In this document: positions 1 through 6,743 of the stretch, piece by piece | Layout of the letters: the number at the start of each line of letters is the position of its first letter | How positions within the stretch are numbered: the first letter of the stretch is position 1 | Source: an uncultured Porphyromonadaceae bacterium | Lineage (GTDB): Bacteria; Bacteroidota; Bacteroidia; Bacteroidales; Muribaculaceae | Direction: 5' to 3' | DNA length: 20,093 nt | Assembly (NCBI GenBank): GCA_902462525.1 | Contig: CABQCA010000029.1 | Coordinates: 1 to 20,093 of the forward strand | Translations under genes and position numbers: made by a program | The notes under the pieces: model-generated | The model's input: only the letters and a program-made list of their open reading frames with translations | What the model was told of the DNA's origin: nothing | Databases searched by the model: none

Positions 1-50
1 ATGGAATCGGCCCTATTTTTTTCTATTGCTTCCTAAAGTTTAGCGGACAG
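1..50. mobile_element. Possible end of an insertion sequence interrupting ribokinase
   Basis: Ribokinase-like coding sequence on the minus strand stops matching the family abruptly near position 51, and the remaining bases to the window edge are unrelated to it. Read outward from the junction on the minus strand, the foreign sequence begins CTGTCCGCTAAACTTTAGG, which has the look of an insertion-element terminus. No transposase, second end or target duplication lies in the window, so the assignment is an inference. The alternatives are a deletion junction or an assembly break inside a repeated element, since the window begins here. Confidence 0.35.
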
Positions 51-174
51 TAATAATCATAAATTCGCCTCCCAGGACAGTCTCTCCGGGCCGGGGCAGA
101 TGGGGTGTGCGCACAACCATGTCGGTGTTGATGCTGCCTGCCACAACAATGGCGGTTCTTAAGTTTTCGGGCAT
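40..174 (-). pseudogene. rbsK: Ribokinase, N-terminal fragment (disrupted)
   Basis: This 44-codon minus-strand reading frame is too short for most gene callers. It starts at an ATG at 174-172 and gives an unmistakable PfkB/ribokinase N-terminus: a first beta strand IVVAGSINTDMVV (residues 9-21) followed by PRPGETVLGGEFM (27-39). Intact ribokinases continue at this point with a glycine-rich GGKGANQAVAA-type sugar-binding segment; here the frame runs into unrelated residues and a TAA at 42-40. A normal ribokinase is about 300 residues and phosphorylates D-ribose at O5 with ATP, so this remnant lacks the ATP site and the catalytic Asp. It diverges from a LacI-family regulator and keeps its promoter and operator-like sites. 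The loss is therefore probably recent, through an insertion. The rest of the gene may lie beyond the left edge. Confidence 0.75.
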
Positions 175-218
175 GATATTAGTTTTTAAGTTTTCTTTGA
201 ATGATAATGATAATCGTG

Positions 219-250
219 TTGCGCAATTATTTGCGCAATCGTTTGCGCAA
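219..250. promoter_or_regulatory. Triple LacI-type operator array (three TTGCGCAA palindromes, 12-bp period)
   Basis: The perfect 8-bp palindrome TTGCGCAA occurs at 219-226, 231-238 and 243-250, exactly 12 bp apart. Neighbouring copies also combine into larger dyads, GCGCAA-N4-TTGCGC, at 221-236 and 233-248. The second has a central CG (GCGCAATCGTTTGCGC), the arrangement typical of LacI/GalR/PurR-family operators. The array sits just downstream of the predicted ribokinase start site (about 254) and next to a LacI-family gene, so repression by that regulator is the natural reading. Binding itself is inferred. Confidence 0.7.
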
Positions 251-260
251 TCTCATGCGG

Positions 261-290
261 CAAAGGTATGCAAAAAATTTAATAATACAA
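261..290 (-). promoter_or_regulatory. Predicted promoter for the ribokinase transcript
   Basis: On the minus strand, TACCTTTG (268-261) matches the Bacteroidetes -7 consensus TAnnTTTG. A TTG (290-288) lies 19 bp upstream, matching the -33 element. The predicted start near 254 places the three TTGCGCAA palindromes at roughly +4 to +35, a position suited to repression. Confidence 0.6.
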
Positions 291-324
291 TAGCAATTTT
301 CATTATTTTTTTCAAAAAAAATAT

Positions 325-332
325 TATTTTTG
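325..332 (+). promoter_or_regulatory. Possible -7 box for the LacI-family regulator
   Basis: TATTTTTG fits TAnnTTTG and would give a start near 339, about 70 nt ahead of the ATG at 412. No convincing -33 TTTG is seen at the right distance, and the region is AT-rich, so a chance match is possible. Confidence 0.35.
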
Positions 333-411
333 TCCTGAAAAGGGTGCACAGCATCTCGTAGTGCTCATTCACAGTAGTTTATCTTTTATTATTATTCCGA
401 AGAAGCGACAC

Positions 412-1428
412 ATGAAAAGAAGCAAGCTCTCAGATATTTCAGCCCGAACAGGTCTTTCAGTAACTACGGTCTCGAGAGTGCTGAACGGCAAGTCGAAGCA
501 ATTCCGTATCAGCGAAAAATCGCAGCATATAATTCACGAGGCTGTCAGAGAACTTCACTACAGGCCGAATGTAGTGGCCCGGACATTGCGCAAGAATGAA
601 TCGCGCACACTCGGGCTCCTTGTGCCGAGCATCGAGAATCCGTTTTTCGCATCTATCGCCGGCGCCGTCATACGCCGGGCGTCGCAGTACGGCTATCCTG
701 TGATGCTGATTGACACACGCGAGAATCCGGCAGAGGAAGACCGCGCGATCGACACGCTGCTCGAGCGTTCGGTCGACGGCATCATCATGGTGCCTTGTGC
801 TTCGGAAGCCGGCCGGCTTGAGGCTGTGAGCCGGGAGAAACCGCTCGTGCTCATCGACCGCTACTTCGAGGCCGCCGACATACCGTATGTATGCACCGAT
901 AATTTTCATGGCGCATATGTGGCCACGCAGATGCTGCTCCAGGCCGGTCATAAAAAAATAATGTGCATACGCGGTGTGCCCTCATCTGTCACATCGCGGC
1001 GGAGGGTGGAAGGATATATGCAGGCGCTTCGCGAGGCCGGTCTTGAAAATGAGGCGTTTGTGTGCGGCGACAGCTTCTCGATCGACAATGGATACACCGA
1101 GACCAGGCGCGCGATCGAGTCGGGCCATGGATTTACGGCAGTATTCGCTCTTTCGAGCACCAACCTTTTGGGCGCATTGAGCGCCTTGCGTGAAAGCAAT
1201 GTGTCGATTCCTCAGGAAGTGTCGCTTATTTCGTTCGACGACAATGTGTTTCTCAATTATCTGAACCCTTCGATAAGTTGCGTGTCGCAGCCTGTGGAGG
1301 AAATCGGTGTGGCGGCCGTGAAGATGCTCATGGATAAGATTAAGAGCGATATACCTGTCGGACCTATGGTGGAGATTCCTCCTCGGCTTATAACCCGCGA
1401 TTCGGTATCATGTCCGCCCCGCACATAA
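412..1428 (+). CDS. LacI-family transcriptional regulator
   Basis: This is a 338-residue sugar-responsive DNA-binding regulator. The N-terminus carries the LacI helix-turn-helix (residues about 4-25: LSDISARTGLSVTTVSRVLNG) and a hinge helix region around YRPNVVARTLR. A periplasmic-binding-protein-like effector domain follows (about 44-335), with the usual GLLVPSIENPFF strand, DGIIMVPC and ISFDD motifs. ATG at 412 is chosen because it places the HTH at the extreme N-terminus as in the family; the upstream GTG at 361 would add 17 atypical residues. It diverges from the ribokinase remnant and faces a three-copy palindromic array, so it probably represses the ribokinase/ribose-type operon and perhaps itself. 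The effector sugar cannot be read from the sequence. With its kinase target broken, it may now be an orphan regulator or control other sites. Confidence 0.93.
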   Translation: MKRSKLSDISARTGLSVTTVSRVLNGKSKQFRISEKSQHIIHEAVRELHYRPNVVARTLRKNESRTLGLLVPSIENPFFASIAGAVIRRASQYGYPVMLIDTRENPAEEDRAIDTLLERSVDGIIMVPCASEAGRLEAVSREKPLVLIDRYFEAADIPYVCTDNFHGAYVATQMLLQAGHKKIMCIRGVPSSVTSRRRVEGYMQALREAGLENEAFVCGDSFSIDNGYTETRRAIESGHGFTAVFALSSTNLLGALSALRESNVSIPQEVSLISFDDNVFLNYLNPSISCVSQPVEEIGVAAVKMLMDKIKSDIPVGPMVEIPPRLITRDSVSCPPRT

Positions 1429-1461
1429 ACCGCAAGGCAGCAAGGACTCAAGGACGGACTG

Positions 1462-2268
1462 TTATTCCGCGGCCCGTTTCTCGGGCTGAAAGAGCGGTGT
1501 GGCCGGAGTGTGACGGCCGCTGCGGTAGGTGATGGCATCGTTGGGGCATACGGCCGTACAGTTGAAACACACCACACACCTCGACGAATCGACTGTGTGG
1601 TCAAGCAGATTGATGCACTCGCTTTTGCACACCCGCTCACACTCGCCGCAATTGATGCACAGGTCGGTGTTGATGTCGAAATGCAGAATAGAATGGCGCG
1701 ATGCGGCGCCTAAAAGCGAGCCGACGGGACACACGGTGTTGCACAGCCGGCGTCCGCGTTTCCACGCTACCGCAACAATAACCATGGCGGTCAGCGATGC
1801 CAGTCCGAGCGCCGACATGGAGAAAACGGCGCCTATTCCCAGATGCAGCGGCACAAGCACAAACTGCCCGACCATACGGGCATAGGCCGTGTAGGGATCA
1901 ATCAGAGCCGGAATCGCCGCCGAGCCGGTAAGCATCAGGGCAAAAGCGATGATTACGAACACGATGCGGGTGCGGTCGGACGGCGGCACGTAGCGATAGC
2001 CTCCGGCACGGCGACGCACCCGGCGCCCTAAAAAGGCCACGCCATCCATCACCGTGCCCAGAGGGCACACTGTAGAACAGTAGATGCGACCGTAGATAAG
2101 AGCCACCAGCGCCCAGAATATGAGGCATACCGCCGCACCCGAAAGGAGCGCCGTAAATATCTGCATACGCACAAACACGCTCTCGTAGCCGGCTGTCAGC
2201 GCCCACGTGGGCACCGCAAGGGCTATCAGAGCTATGACTATTCGCAGTGTACGGATGGTGCGGTACAT
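1462..2268 (-). CDS. NapH-like membrane-bound 4Fe-4S polyferredoxin
   Basis: This 268-residue integral membrane iron-sulfur protein resembles the NapH/NosR/CcoG-type electron-transfer family. Hydrophobic segments lie at about 8-26, 36-60, 100-120 and 133-168. Two CxxxCP motifs at membrane boundaries (C64/C68 in YCSTVCPLG and C176/C180 in LCNTVCPVG) are characteristic of the family. Two C-terminal ferredoxin-type 4Fe-4S clusters follow: C204, C207, C210, C214 and C231, C234, C237, C241. The likely role is passing electrons from the quinone pool or a membrane donor to a soluble or periplasmic partner. No reductase, NapG or DUF362 partner is adjacent, so the partner is unknown. It is convergent with the LacI-family gene (33-bp gap, no obvious terminator) and divergent from the outer-membrane operon. 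The -7 box lies so close to the ATG that the mRNA may be leaderless. Confidence 0.85.
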   Translation of the reverse strand: MYRTIRTLRIVIALIALAVPTWALTAGYESVFVRMQIFTALLSGAAVCLIFWALVALIYGRIYCSTVCPLGTVMDGVAFLGRRVRRRAGGYRYVPPSDRTRIVFVIIAFALMLTGSAAIPALIDPYTAYARMVGQFVLVPLHLGIGAVFSMSALGLASLTAMVIVAVAWKRGRRLCNTVCPVGSLLGAASRHSILHFDINTDLCINCGECERVCKSECINLLDHTVDSSRCVVCFNCTAVCPNDAITYRSGRHTPATPLFQPEKRAAE

Positions 2269-2273
2269 AATCG

Positions 2274-2281
2274 CAAATTTA
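2274..2281 (-). promoter_or_regulatory. Possible -7 box of the polyferredoxin gene (near-leaderless)
   Basis: TAAATTTG on the minus strand matches TAnnTTTG and ends only 5 bp upstream of the ATG at 2268-2266. Transcription starting about 7 bp downstream would begin at or within the start codon. No good -33 element is visible. Confidence 0.4.
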
Positions 2282-2298
2282 CGTATTTTTCTTTAATA

Positions 2299-2330
2299 GT
2301 TGCTCTTTTTGCCCTTTTTAACTATCTTTG
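2299..2330 (+). promoter_or_regulatory. Bacteroidetes-type promoter of the outer-membrane operon
   Basis: GTTG at 2299-2302, a 20-bp spacer and TATCTTTG at 2323-2330 closely match the TTTG-N19/21-TAnnTTTG consensus of the Bacteroidetes primary sigma factor. The predicted start near 2337 leaves a leader of about 15 nt before the ATG at 2353. This is the clearest promoter in the window and probably drives all four genes to 6607. Confidence 0.75.
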
Positions 2331-2352
2331 TGCGTTCATTCAATCATATTTT

Positions 2353-3123
2353 ATGCTATTGCGACGCGCTATCACATGCCTGCTGCTCTCCGCCGCCTCT
2401 CTGGCTTCTTCTTTTGTAGCCTGCGGTCAGTCGGACGAGCCGGAAGCCGAGGCCATTAACTTCAGACGCAAGCTCGACCAGGTGACTTTCGTGCCTAAGG
2501 GCGCGTGGATTACCGGCGTGAGTGTCAACTACTCGCAGACCAGTCAGGACAACTACCAGTTTCTGATTATCGAAAATCTCAACGGCGATTCATATACCTT
2601 CAAGGTAAGCCCCATGCTGATGTTCTGCTTCAAGGACAATCTGGCCGCCGGAGGCCGGTTTTCCTATTCCCGTACTCAGACAAAGCTTGATTCGGGCGAC
2701 ATCGTCCTCGACTCCGAAACCGACTACGACGTCGACAATCTCTACAGCGTAAGCCAGAACTACAGCGGTACTGCCCTCTTCCGCAGCTATCTGAGCCTGG
2801 GCAAGAGCACGCGTTTCGGGCTCTTCAACGAGGTTCAGCTGCAGCTCGGCGGAGGACAGTCGAAAATACGCAGCGGATCGGGCGACGACCTTACGGGCAC
2901 CTACCAGCGGAACTTCGATCTCCACGTAGGCATAGCTCCGGGCATGGCGGTGTTCCTCAACAACTACTCGGCAATCGAGGTCAATGTCGGCGTGCTCGGC
3001 TTCAACTACAGCCACCACCGCGCCGTGACCGACCAGATTTATGTAGCCAACTATCACAGCAAGAGCGCCAACTTCAAGCTCAATCTGTTTTCAATAACTT
3101 TCGGTGTCACTTTCTACATTTAA
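2353..3123 (+). CDS. Outer membrane beta-barrel protein, paralogue 1
   Basis: This 256-residue protein has an N-terminal signal sequence (hydrophobic core about 7-23, ending near ACGQ) and alternating amphipathic strands. It ends in an aromatic/hydrophobic strand (LFSITFGVTFYI) typical of a beta-barrel inserted by the BAM machinery. A lipobox reading around Cys24 is possible but poor. It aligns along most of its length with the next gene: FVPKGAW versus FIPKGKW, RFGLFNEV versus RFGIFNEV, and ANFKLNLFSITFG versus ANFRFNLFNINFG. The two are therefore a tandem duplication that has diverged. Substrate and role are unknown; the small size suggests 8-12 strands. It is the first gene of the operon, 3 bp before its paralogue. 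Confidence 0.8.
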   Translation: MLLRRAITCLLLSAASLASSFVACGQSDEPEAEAINFRRKLDQVTFVPKGAWITGVSVNYSQTSQDNYQFLIIENLNGDSYTFKVSPMLMFCFKDNLAAGGRFSYSRTQTKLDSGDIVLDSETDYDVDNLYSVSQNYSGTALFRSYLSLGKSTRFGLFNEVQLQLGGGQSKIRSGSGDDLTGTYQRNFDLHVGIAPGMAVFLNNYSAIEVNVGVLGFNYSHHRAVTDQIYVANYHSKSANFKLNLFSITFGVTFYI

Positions 3124-3126
3124 GCC

Positions 3127-3969
3127 ATGACAGCGATACGATTCATTATCCTCCTTGCGGCCCTGACCGTTGCTCTGCCATCGCTTACAGCCCAGGAGAT
3201 TGTGCGGAAAAAAGACGCACCGCAGCACAAGGAAACGCTCGAAAAAGTGATTGTCGACGGCGATACCGTGAGCCGCATTCTTCCCGAACGCAACTTCGGC
3301 CGCTTCGACCGCGGACTCTTCAACTATATTTTCATTCCCAAAGGCAAATGGGGCTTCGGCATCTCGGCTTCGTACGGCGAACTCGACACCGAGGACATAC
3401 GTGTTCTCGACATTGCCAAAGACTTCAATTTCAAGGGTAAGCTCTACTCCGTACGCCCGTATATCCAATATTTCTTCCGCAGCAACCAGGCGATAGGCCT
3501 TAAGTTCGACTATACACGAGGCTACGCCGATCTCGCCAGTCTCTCCGTCGACTTCGACGACGATATAAACTTCAACATTCGCGATGCCAGCTACTACCAG
3601 CAGACATTCCAGGTGTCGACGTTCTACCGCGACTATGTGGGCCTCGACCACAACGGCCGCTTCGGCATTTTCAACGAAGTCGATCTGGCTTTCGGCAGCG
3701 GTTCCTCGCGGTTCAAGCGACTATACGACAACAAACTGCGCGACACCCGCACCAACATCACCAAGGCATCGCTCAACTTCAGTCCGGGACTGTGCGTATT
3801 CGTTCAGGACTATGTGTCGCTAAATGTGTCGTTCGGTGTGTTCGGCATCCATTACCGTCACGAGCACCAGAAAACCAACGGCATCGACGAAGGCACACGC
3901 GACACCTCAGGCGCCAATTTCCGTTTCAATCTTTTCAACATAAATTTCGGCCTGATGGTCGTAATATGA
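3127..3969 (+). CDS. Outer membrane beta-barrel protein, paralogue 2
   Basis: This 280-residue protein has a clean signal peptide (residues 1-22, with cleavage likely after TAQ) and many short amphipathic beta strands. Its C-terminus, LFNINFGLMVVI, is of beta-barrel type, though it ends in isoleucine and not the usual phenylalanine. It is paralogous to the gene 3 bp upstream, with conserved PKGxW near residue 72 of the precursor, RFGxFNEV, and the final NxFxINFG strand. It has extra acidic loop sequence (LASLSVDFDDDINFNIR) that the first copy lacks, so the surface loops may have diverged. Its stop lies one base before the ATG of the PCMD lipoprotein, which points to co-translation and to a shared complex or pathway. 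The function is not recognised. Confidence 0.8.
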   Translation: MTAIRFIILLAALTVALPSLTAQEIVRKKDAPQHKETLEKVIVDGDTVSRILPERNFGRFDRGLFNYIFIPKGKWGFGISASYGELDTEDIRVLDIAKDFNFKGKLYSVRPYIQYFFRSNQAIGLKFDYTRGYADLASLSVDFDDDINFNIRDASYYQQTFQVSTFYRDYVGLDHNGRFGIFNEVDLAFGSGSSRFKRLYDNKLRDTRTNITKASLNFSPGLCVFVQDYVSLNVSFGVFGIHYRHEHQKTNGIDEGTRDTSGANFRFNLFNINFGLMVVI

Positions 3970-3970
3970 T

Positions 3971-5545
3971 ATGACAGTCAGAATACTACGGTTCATCATA
4001 GCAGGCATCGCATCGGTGCTGCTCGCATCGTGCATACACAACGACATACCCTACGCCCGAATCCAGGCCGGCTTCACGGCCTTCGCCGTCGAAGGACAGG
4101 ACGCCGGCACTGCCATCGACAGCGCATCGCGCACGGTCACCGTCACTCTTCCCGAAGAAATCGACATCACCAACGTCAAAGTCGCGTCCTACGCCCTTAC
4201 TCCCGACGCCAATATTGTCGGAGGAGATCCTTTCACCTCGCCAATCGACCTCAGTCAGCCCATGGCAGTGACATTGCGCCTCTATCAGGACTGGCAGTGG
4301 ACCATCACGGCACGCCAGACCATCGAACGCTATTTCGAAGTCGCCGGACAGATGGGGAGCACCACAATCGATGTGGCGGCACGGACCGTCACCGTCTACG
4401 TGCGCGAGACCGCCGACCTTTCGGCTATCCGCATTGTGCGCGCCAAGCTCGGTCCTGCAGGCTCCTCATATTCACCTTCCATCGCCGAAGGCAGCACCTT
4501 CGACGGCCGCAGTCCCTTCGAAATCACTGTCGAAGAATACGGACGCCCCGTGGTATGGACCGTCACCGTCGAGACTGTCGAAGTTTCCGTCATCACCACA
4601 GGAGTCGATGCCTGGACTTGCGTGGCATGGGTCCACGGGCAGGCCGAGGCCGGACGCGACAACGGCGTCGAGTACCGCCTCGCATCCGACACAGGCTGGA
4701 CGCGGATTCCGGCATCGGCCGTCAGTCAGAACGGCGGCAGCTTCACCGGGCGCATCGACCATCTGCAGCCGCAGACACAGTATGTGGCCCGCACCTGCTC
4801 CGACACCGACACCGGCGAGGAAGTGACATTCACCACCGGCCTCATCGTGCAGCCGCCGAACGCCGATTTCGACAATTGGTGGCTCGACGGGAAGGTGTGG
4901 TGCCCCTGGCCCGAAGGCGGCGAACAGTACTGGGACACCGGCAACAAAGGCGCCACCACCCTTGGCAACTCAAACTCGGTGCCCACCACCGACACTCCGT
5001 CGGGCACCGGCTGGGCCGCAATGCTCGAAACACGTTTCGTAGGCATCAGCTTCCTTGGCAAACTGGCAGCAGGCAACCTCTTCGCAGGCCGCTATGTACG
5101 CACCGACGGCACCAACGGTATCCTAAGTTTCGGACAGCCGTTCACCGAGCGTCCCACACGCCTCAAAGGCATGTACAAATACACCTGCACAGAAATCAGC
5201 AAGTCGAACAACGAGATGAAGGATCTCATCGGCCGTCCCGACACCTGCATAGTATGGGTGGCCCTTATCGACAGCGACGAGCCTTTCGAAATACGGACCA
5301 ACCCCAGCAACCGCAGGCTTTTCGATCCGGAAGGCCCCGAGGTGATAGCCTACGGCGCAATGCAGCAGGGACAGACCGTGGCCGAATGGACGCCGTTCCA
5401 GGTGGATCTTAAGTACTGTTCGACCTCGCGCGTGCCCAAATACATTCTCATCACCAACTCGGCCAGCAAATACGGCGATTACTTCACCGGCGGTGAGGGC
5501 TCGGTGCTCTACCTCGATGATTTCGTCCTCGAATACGATTATTAA
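3971..5545 (+). CDS. PCMD-domain surface lipoprotein with duplicated N-terminal modules
   Basis: This 524-residue lipoprotein has a signal peptide ending in a lipobox, LLASC, with acylated Cys21. After the cysteine come two homologous beta modules (about 35-115 and 121-201), each starting F-x-V-x-GQ and containing the strand RTVTV. A fibronectin III-like module follows (about 205-290). The C-terminal domain (about 297-524) matches the Bacteroidetes PCMD family (putative carbohydrate metabolism domain): FDNWW, AGNLFAG, SFGQPFTERPTRLKG, then SKYGDYFTGGEGSVLYLDDF at the end. PCMD proteins have a jelly-roll-like carbohydrate-binding fold but no established enzyme activity. The protein is probably anchored in the outer membrane and may face outward. 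Linkage to two barrels and a porin suggests a glycan-handling or cell-surface assembly. The domain call is strong; the role is inferred. Confidence 0.87.
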   Translation: MTVRILRFIIAGIASVLLASCIHNDIPYARIQAGFTAFAVEGQDAGTAIDSASRTVTVTLPEEIDITNVKVASYALTPDANIVGGDPFTSPIDLSQPMAVTLRLYQDWQWTITARQTIERYFEVAGQMGSTTIDVAARTVTVYVRETADLSAIRIVRAKLGPAGSSYSPSIAEGSTFDGRSPFEITVEEYGRPVVWTVTVETVEVSVITTGVDAWTCVAWVHGQAEAGRDNGVEYRLASDTGWTRIPASAVSQNGGSFTGRIDHLQPQTQYVARTCSDTDTGEEVTFTTGLIVQPPNADFDNWWLDGKVWCPWPEGGEQYWDTGNKGATTLGNSNSVPTTDTPSGTGWAAMLETRFVGISFLGKLAAGNLFAGRYVRTDGTNGILSFGQPFTERPTRLKGMYKYTCTEISKSNNEMKDLIGRPDTCIVWVALIDSDEPFEIRTNPSNRRLFDPEGPEVIAYGAMQQGQTVAEWTPFQVDLKYCSTSRVPKYILITNSASKYGDYFTGGEGSVLYLDDFVLEYDY

Positions 5546-5563
5546 CCTGTTGTCGTCAGCGAA

Positions 5564-6607
5564 ATGAAATTCAGATTACTGTTGTTGCTGCTGGCAGCCC
5601 TAATGCCGGCACAGACTCTTATGGCGGCCGATACGGCTGAAGTGAAAACAATCTCGATTCCGAAATCGTACCTGCCGACATTTCACGGAACTTTCCGTAC
5701 GTTCTACGAACAGTCGACAGCTACCGGCGACCGCCGCTTCTCGGTGCGCAACGCACGCCTTATCGTAGGCGGCAAAGTGCTGCCGGTGGCCGACTACTAC
5801 TTTCAGGTCGATCTCTGCGACCGCGGCAAAATCAAGATTCTCGACTGCTACATCAGCGTCAGCCCGACAAAGGGTCTGAAGGTGATTGCGGGCCAGAGCC
5901 GCGTGCCCTTCAGCATGGGCGCCTCGCGCGCACCGGCCCTTTACCACTTCGCAAACCGAGCCGCTGTGTGCAAATGGTTCGGCAATTTGCGCGCAGCCGG
6001 CGTAAAAATAGGCTACAAAGTGCCTTCGACGGCACTGTACATCGAAGGGGGCGCCTTCAACGGCACCGATATGACCGACCACAGCGGCTGGAACAGCTCG
6101 CTGACATATTCAGTAAAAGCGAACTACACTTTCGGTGGCCTGACGCCGCAGGTGTGCTTCATGTCGCGAAAACCGGGTCTCGACGGCGTGCGCATGAATC
6201 AGGCCGACGCATCTGTCACTTTTCAGAACGATTCGTGGTTCATTGAGGCCGAATACTGCTACCGGCACTATGCTCACGACATGCACGACGCATCTCATGG
6301 CTATAATTTTGAAATCGATTACGGATTCCCGGTGAACTGGCGCCTGATGAACCGCTGGTCATTCCAGGGACGTTTCGACGGCATTACCGACGCCAGCAAC
6401 GGCGTACCGACAGAAAACGGGATTCTCACCGACAACTACGCAGGCCACAGCCGGCTCACTCTCGGTACTACAGCATCGTACATAGCCGGACCGCTCCACT
6501 GCGATTTCCGCCTCAACTACGAACAGTACTTCTACTCCGGAAACCACCGTGCCAAATCGGCTGCCGACGACAACAAACTCGTCGCCGCCCTCGTTCTCTA
6601 CTTCTGA
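5564..6607 (+). CDS. OprO/OprP-like porin family protein
   Basis: This 347-residue outer membrane protein has a signal peptide (1-22, cleavage near LMAA). The N-terminal barrel region is typical of phosphate-selective porin O/P relatives: FHGTFRTFYE, then RFSVRNARLIVGGKV, YYFQVDL, a conserved I-x-AGQ-x-R-VPFS segment (IAGQSRVPFS) and FANRAA. The C-terminus ends in a canonical barrel strand, LVAALVLYF. Family members form trimeric anion- or polyphosphate-selective pores, but selectivity in Bacteroidales homologues is unproven, so phosphate specificity should not be assumed. The gene lies 18 bp after the PCMD lipoprotein and ends the operon. A convergent inverted-repeat region follows. Confidence 0.85.
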   Translation: MKFRLLLLLLAALMPAQTLMAADTAEVKTISIPKSYLPTFHGTFRTFYEQSTATGDRRFSVRNARLIVGGKVLPVADYYFQVDLCDRGKIKILDCYISVSPTKGLKVIAGQSRVPFSMGASRAPALYHFANRAAVCKWFGNLRAAGVKIGYKVPSTALYIEGGAFNGTDMTDHSGWNSSLTYSVKANYTFGGLTPQVCFMSRKPGLDGVRMNQADASVTFQNDSWFIEAEYCYRHYAHDMHDASHGYNFEIDYGFPVNWRLMNRWSFQGRFDGITDASNGVPTENGILTDNYAGHSRLTLGTTASYIAGPLHCDFRLNYEQYFYSGNHRAKSAADDNKLVAALVLYF

Positions 6608-6635
6608 TTGTTGTTCAGCAAGTTGAAGTCAAGAA

Positions 6636-6731
6636 AGTTTAAAAAGTAATAAGTTAAGAGAATAGTTCGGCTGCTCAATTAGTGACGGAGCCATTATCTT
6701 AACTTTATAAACTTTTTCGACTTTATAAACT
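6636..6731. repeat. AT-rich inverted and direct repeats between convergent genes
   Basis: AAGTTAAGA (6651-6659) and TCTTAACTT (6697-6705) form an inverted repeat, with GGCT/AGCC (6669-6672/6689-6692) pairing inside it. Outside, AGTTTAAAAAGT (6636-6647) is a near inverse of two direct copies of ACTTTATAAACT (6702-6713, 6720-6731). The structure lies in the 136-bp gap between convergent genes and may act as a bidirectional terminator. It could also be a dispersed intergenic repeat. Confidence 0.55.
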
Positions 6732-6743
6732 ATATTATTCACC

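Noticed and set aside
219..268. Possible CRISPR-like or other tandem array, suggested by the 12-bp spaced repeats
   Set aside because: There are only three 8-bp palindromes with 4-bp spacers beside a LacI-family gene; operators explain them better.
107..361. An 84-codon plus-strand frame in the lacI-ribokinase intergenic region
   Set aside because: It overlaps the ribokinase remnant on the other strand, the promoter and the operator array, and its product has no recognisable features.
361..411. GTG at 361 as the start of the LacI-family regulator
   Set aside because: It would add 17 residues ahead of the helix-turn-helix; the family normally starts a few residues before it, as the ATG at 412 does.
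1429..1461. Repeated CAAGG motifs in the gap between the convergent lacI-family and polyferredoxin genes
   Set aside because: They are short and imperfect, form no hairpin, and the gap is too small to support a claim.
4030..5412. A 460-codon overlapping plus-strand frame inside the PCMD lipoprotein gene
   Set aside because: Its product is a low-complexity run of Arg, His and Gln typical of an out-of-frame shadow; the PCMD frame has a lipobox and clear family motifs.
3971..6607. Reading the outer-membrane operon as a polysaccharide utilisation locus
   Set aside because: No SusC-like TonB receptor, SusD-like protein, glycosidase or hybrid sensor is present in the window.
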